From DATEMK01 sp035275625 (GTDB lineage Bacteria; Bacteroidota; Bacteroidia; AKYH767-A; OLB10), in assembly GCA_035275625.1 (NCBI GenBank), contig DATEMK010000143.1:1-7880 (forward strand): DNA of 7,880 bases. Reading direction: 5' to 3'. Under the pieces are notes generated by a model that saw only the letters and a list, made by a program, of their open reading frames with translations, was not told the DNA's origin and made no database searches. The position numbers were made by a program, and so were the translations under genes. Below, in pieces: positions 7,294 through 7,880 of this stretch (the first letter of the stretch is position 1; every line of letters starts with the position of its first letter).

Positions 7294-7880
7294 TTAAAGG
7301 TTCCCCCTGAGTTCCTGCTCACGTTCAATCGCTTCAAACAATGCTTTAAAATTTCCTTTGCCAAATGATTTTGCACCACAGCGCTGAATGATTTCAAAAA
7401 AAACTGTTGGACGGTCCTGGACAGGTTTTGTAAAAAGCTGCAGCAGGTACCCTTCTTCATCGCGGTCAATAAGAATGTTTAATTTTTTAACAGCCTCCGT
7501 GTCTTCGTTTATTTTTCCAACCCGGTCCCACACATCCTCATAATACGTTTCCGGCACGTAAAGAAATTCAATTCCTCTTGCCCGAAGTTCGGTGACTGTT
7601 GAAATAATATCATCCGTTGCAATGGCAATATGCTGCACACCCGCAGAATGATAAAAGTCAAGATACTCTTCGATCTGTGATTTCTTTTTTCCTTCGGCAG
7701 GCTCATTGATCGGAAACTTCACAAATCCGCTGCCGTTAGAAACTACCTTGCTCATCAAAGCAGAATATTCTGTTGAAATATCTTTATCATCAAAAGTGAT
7801 CAGCAATTTAAATCCCATTGCCTCTTCATAAAATTTCACCCATTCATTCATTTTACCCAATTCCACATTTCCGACACAAT
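7294..7880 (-). CDS. hppD: 4-hydroxyphenylpyruvate dioxygenase, C-terminal part (5' end outside window)
   Basis: The enzyme converts 4-hydroxyphenylpyruvate to homogentisate using O2 and Fe(II), the second step of tyrosine breakdown. About 194 residues are present, roughly the C-terminal half of a usual 350-400-residue protein; the gene continues beyond the right edge. The fragment begins CVGNVELGKMNEWVKFYEE, the start of the catalytic vicinal-oxygen-chelate domain. The preceding codon ends in AT and by family knowledge should be the first iron-ligand His. The second ligand is the His of GVQHIA (7630-7632) and the third the Glu of VFFEIIQR (7393-7395). EGYLLQLFTKP and the C-terminal helix GKGNFKALFEAIEREQELRG are also typical of the family. 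It is intact to the stop codon. A GTG at 7866 is in frame but internal to a conserved motif, so it is not the start. Identification is firm. Confidence 0.95.
   Translation of the reverse strand, partial: CVGNVELGKMNEWVKFYEEAMGFKLLITFDDKDISTEYSALMSKVVSNGSGFVKFPINEPAEGKKKSQIEEYLDFYHSAGVQHIAIATDDIISTVTELRARGIEFLYVPETYYEDVWDRVGKINEDTEAVKKLNILIDRDEEGYLLQLFTKPVQDRPTVFFEIIQRCGAKSFGKGNFKALFEAIEREQELRGNL

Noticed and set aside
7281..7296. TAACT/AGTTA hairpin across the hppD stop codon as a terminator
   Set aside because: The stem is only 5 bp and AT-rich with a short TTTT after it; such structures are expected by chance in this spacer.
7287..7706. Two alternative minus-strand frames inside the dioxygenase gene
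   Set aside because: They overlap the clearly identified hppD frame, which keeps its catalytic ligands and normal C-terminus, so there is no frameshift to explain.

Overview
The window looks like a piece of a Bacteroidota chromosome, probably an environmental or soil/aquatic lineage of the Chitinophagales/Sphingobacteriales/Cytophagales kind. Three things point there: a C-terminal type IX secretion (T9SS) sorting domain, which is restricted to that phylum and close relatives; secreted proteins of the 'kGILIPRiT...QGLLVYQT' type that are common there; and TAnnTTTG-type -7 promoter boxes with A-rich sequence, rather than Shine-Dalgarno sites, before start codons. I cannot place it to genus.

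All six genes lie on the minus strand, so transcription runs from high to low coordinates. At the right edge (7294-7880) is the C-terminal half of 4-hydroxyphenylpyruvate dioxygenase, a tyrosine catabolism enzyme cut by the window end. After a 166-base spacer comes a membrane-anchored zinc aminopeptidase-like protein of the PF10023/COG4324 type (6096-7127). Next is a compact three-gene unit (6002 down to 1675) of exported proteins with gaps of 21 and 11 bases. It starts at a good -7 promoter match and ends in a perfect 12-bp stem terminator. The members are a 630-residue protein with GxGVxG repeats, a 275-residue fibre-like protein, and a 524-residue protein with a T9SS sorting domain. Beyond the terminator lies a multi-pass membrane protein resembling DUF6056 (117-1565), followed by 116 bases of AT-rich non-coding sequence.

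The three-gene unit is the most interesting part. Its members share export signals, and two share an N-terminal module style, but only the last carries a visible T9SS sorting domain. A jointly made cell-surface structure is a reasonable inference, not something the sequence proves. The neighbouring genes (tyrosine catabolism, aminopeptidase, membrane protein) have no evident functional link to it. I saw no RNA genes, insertion sequences, CRISPR arrays or prophage genes.
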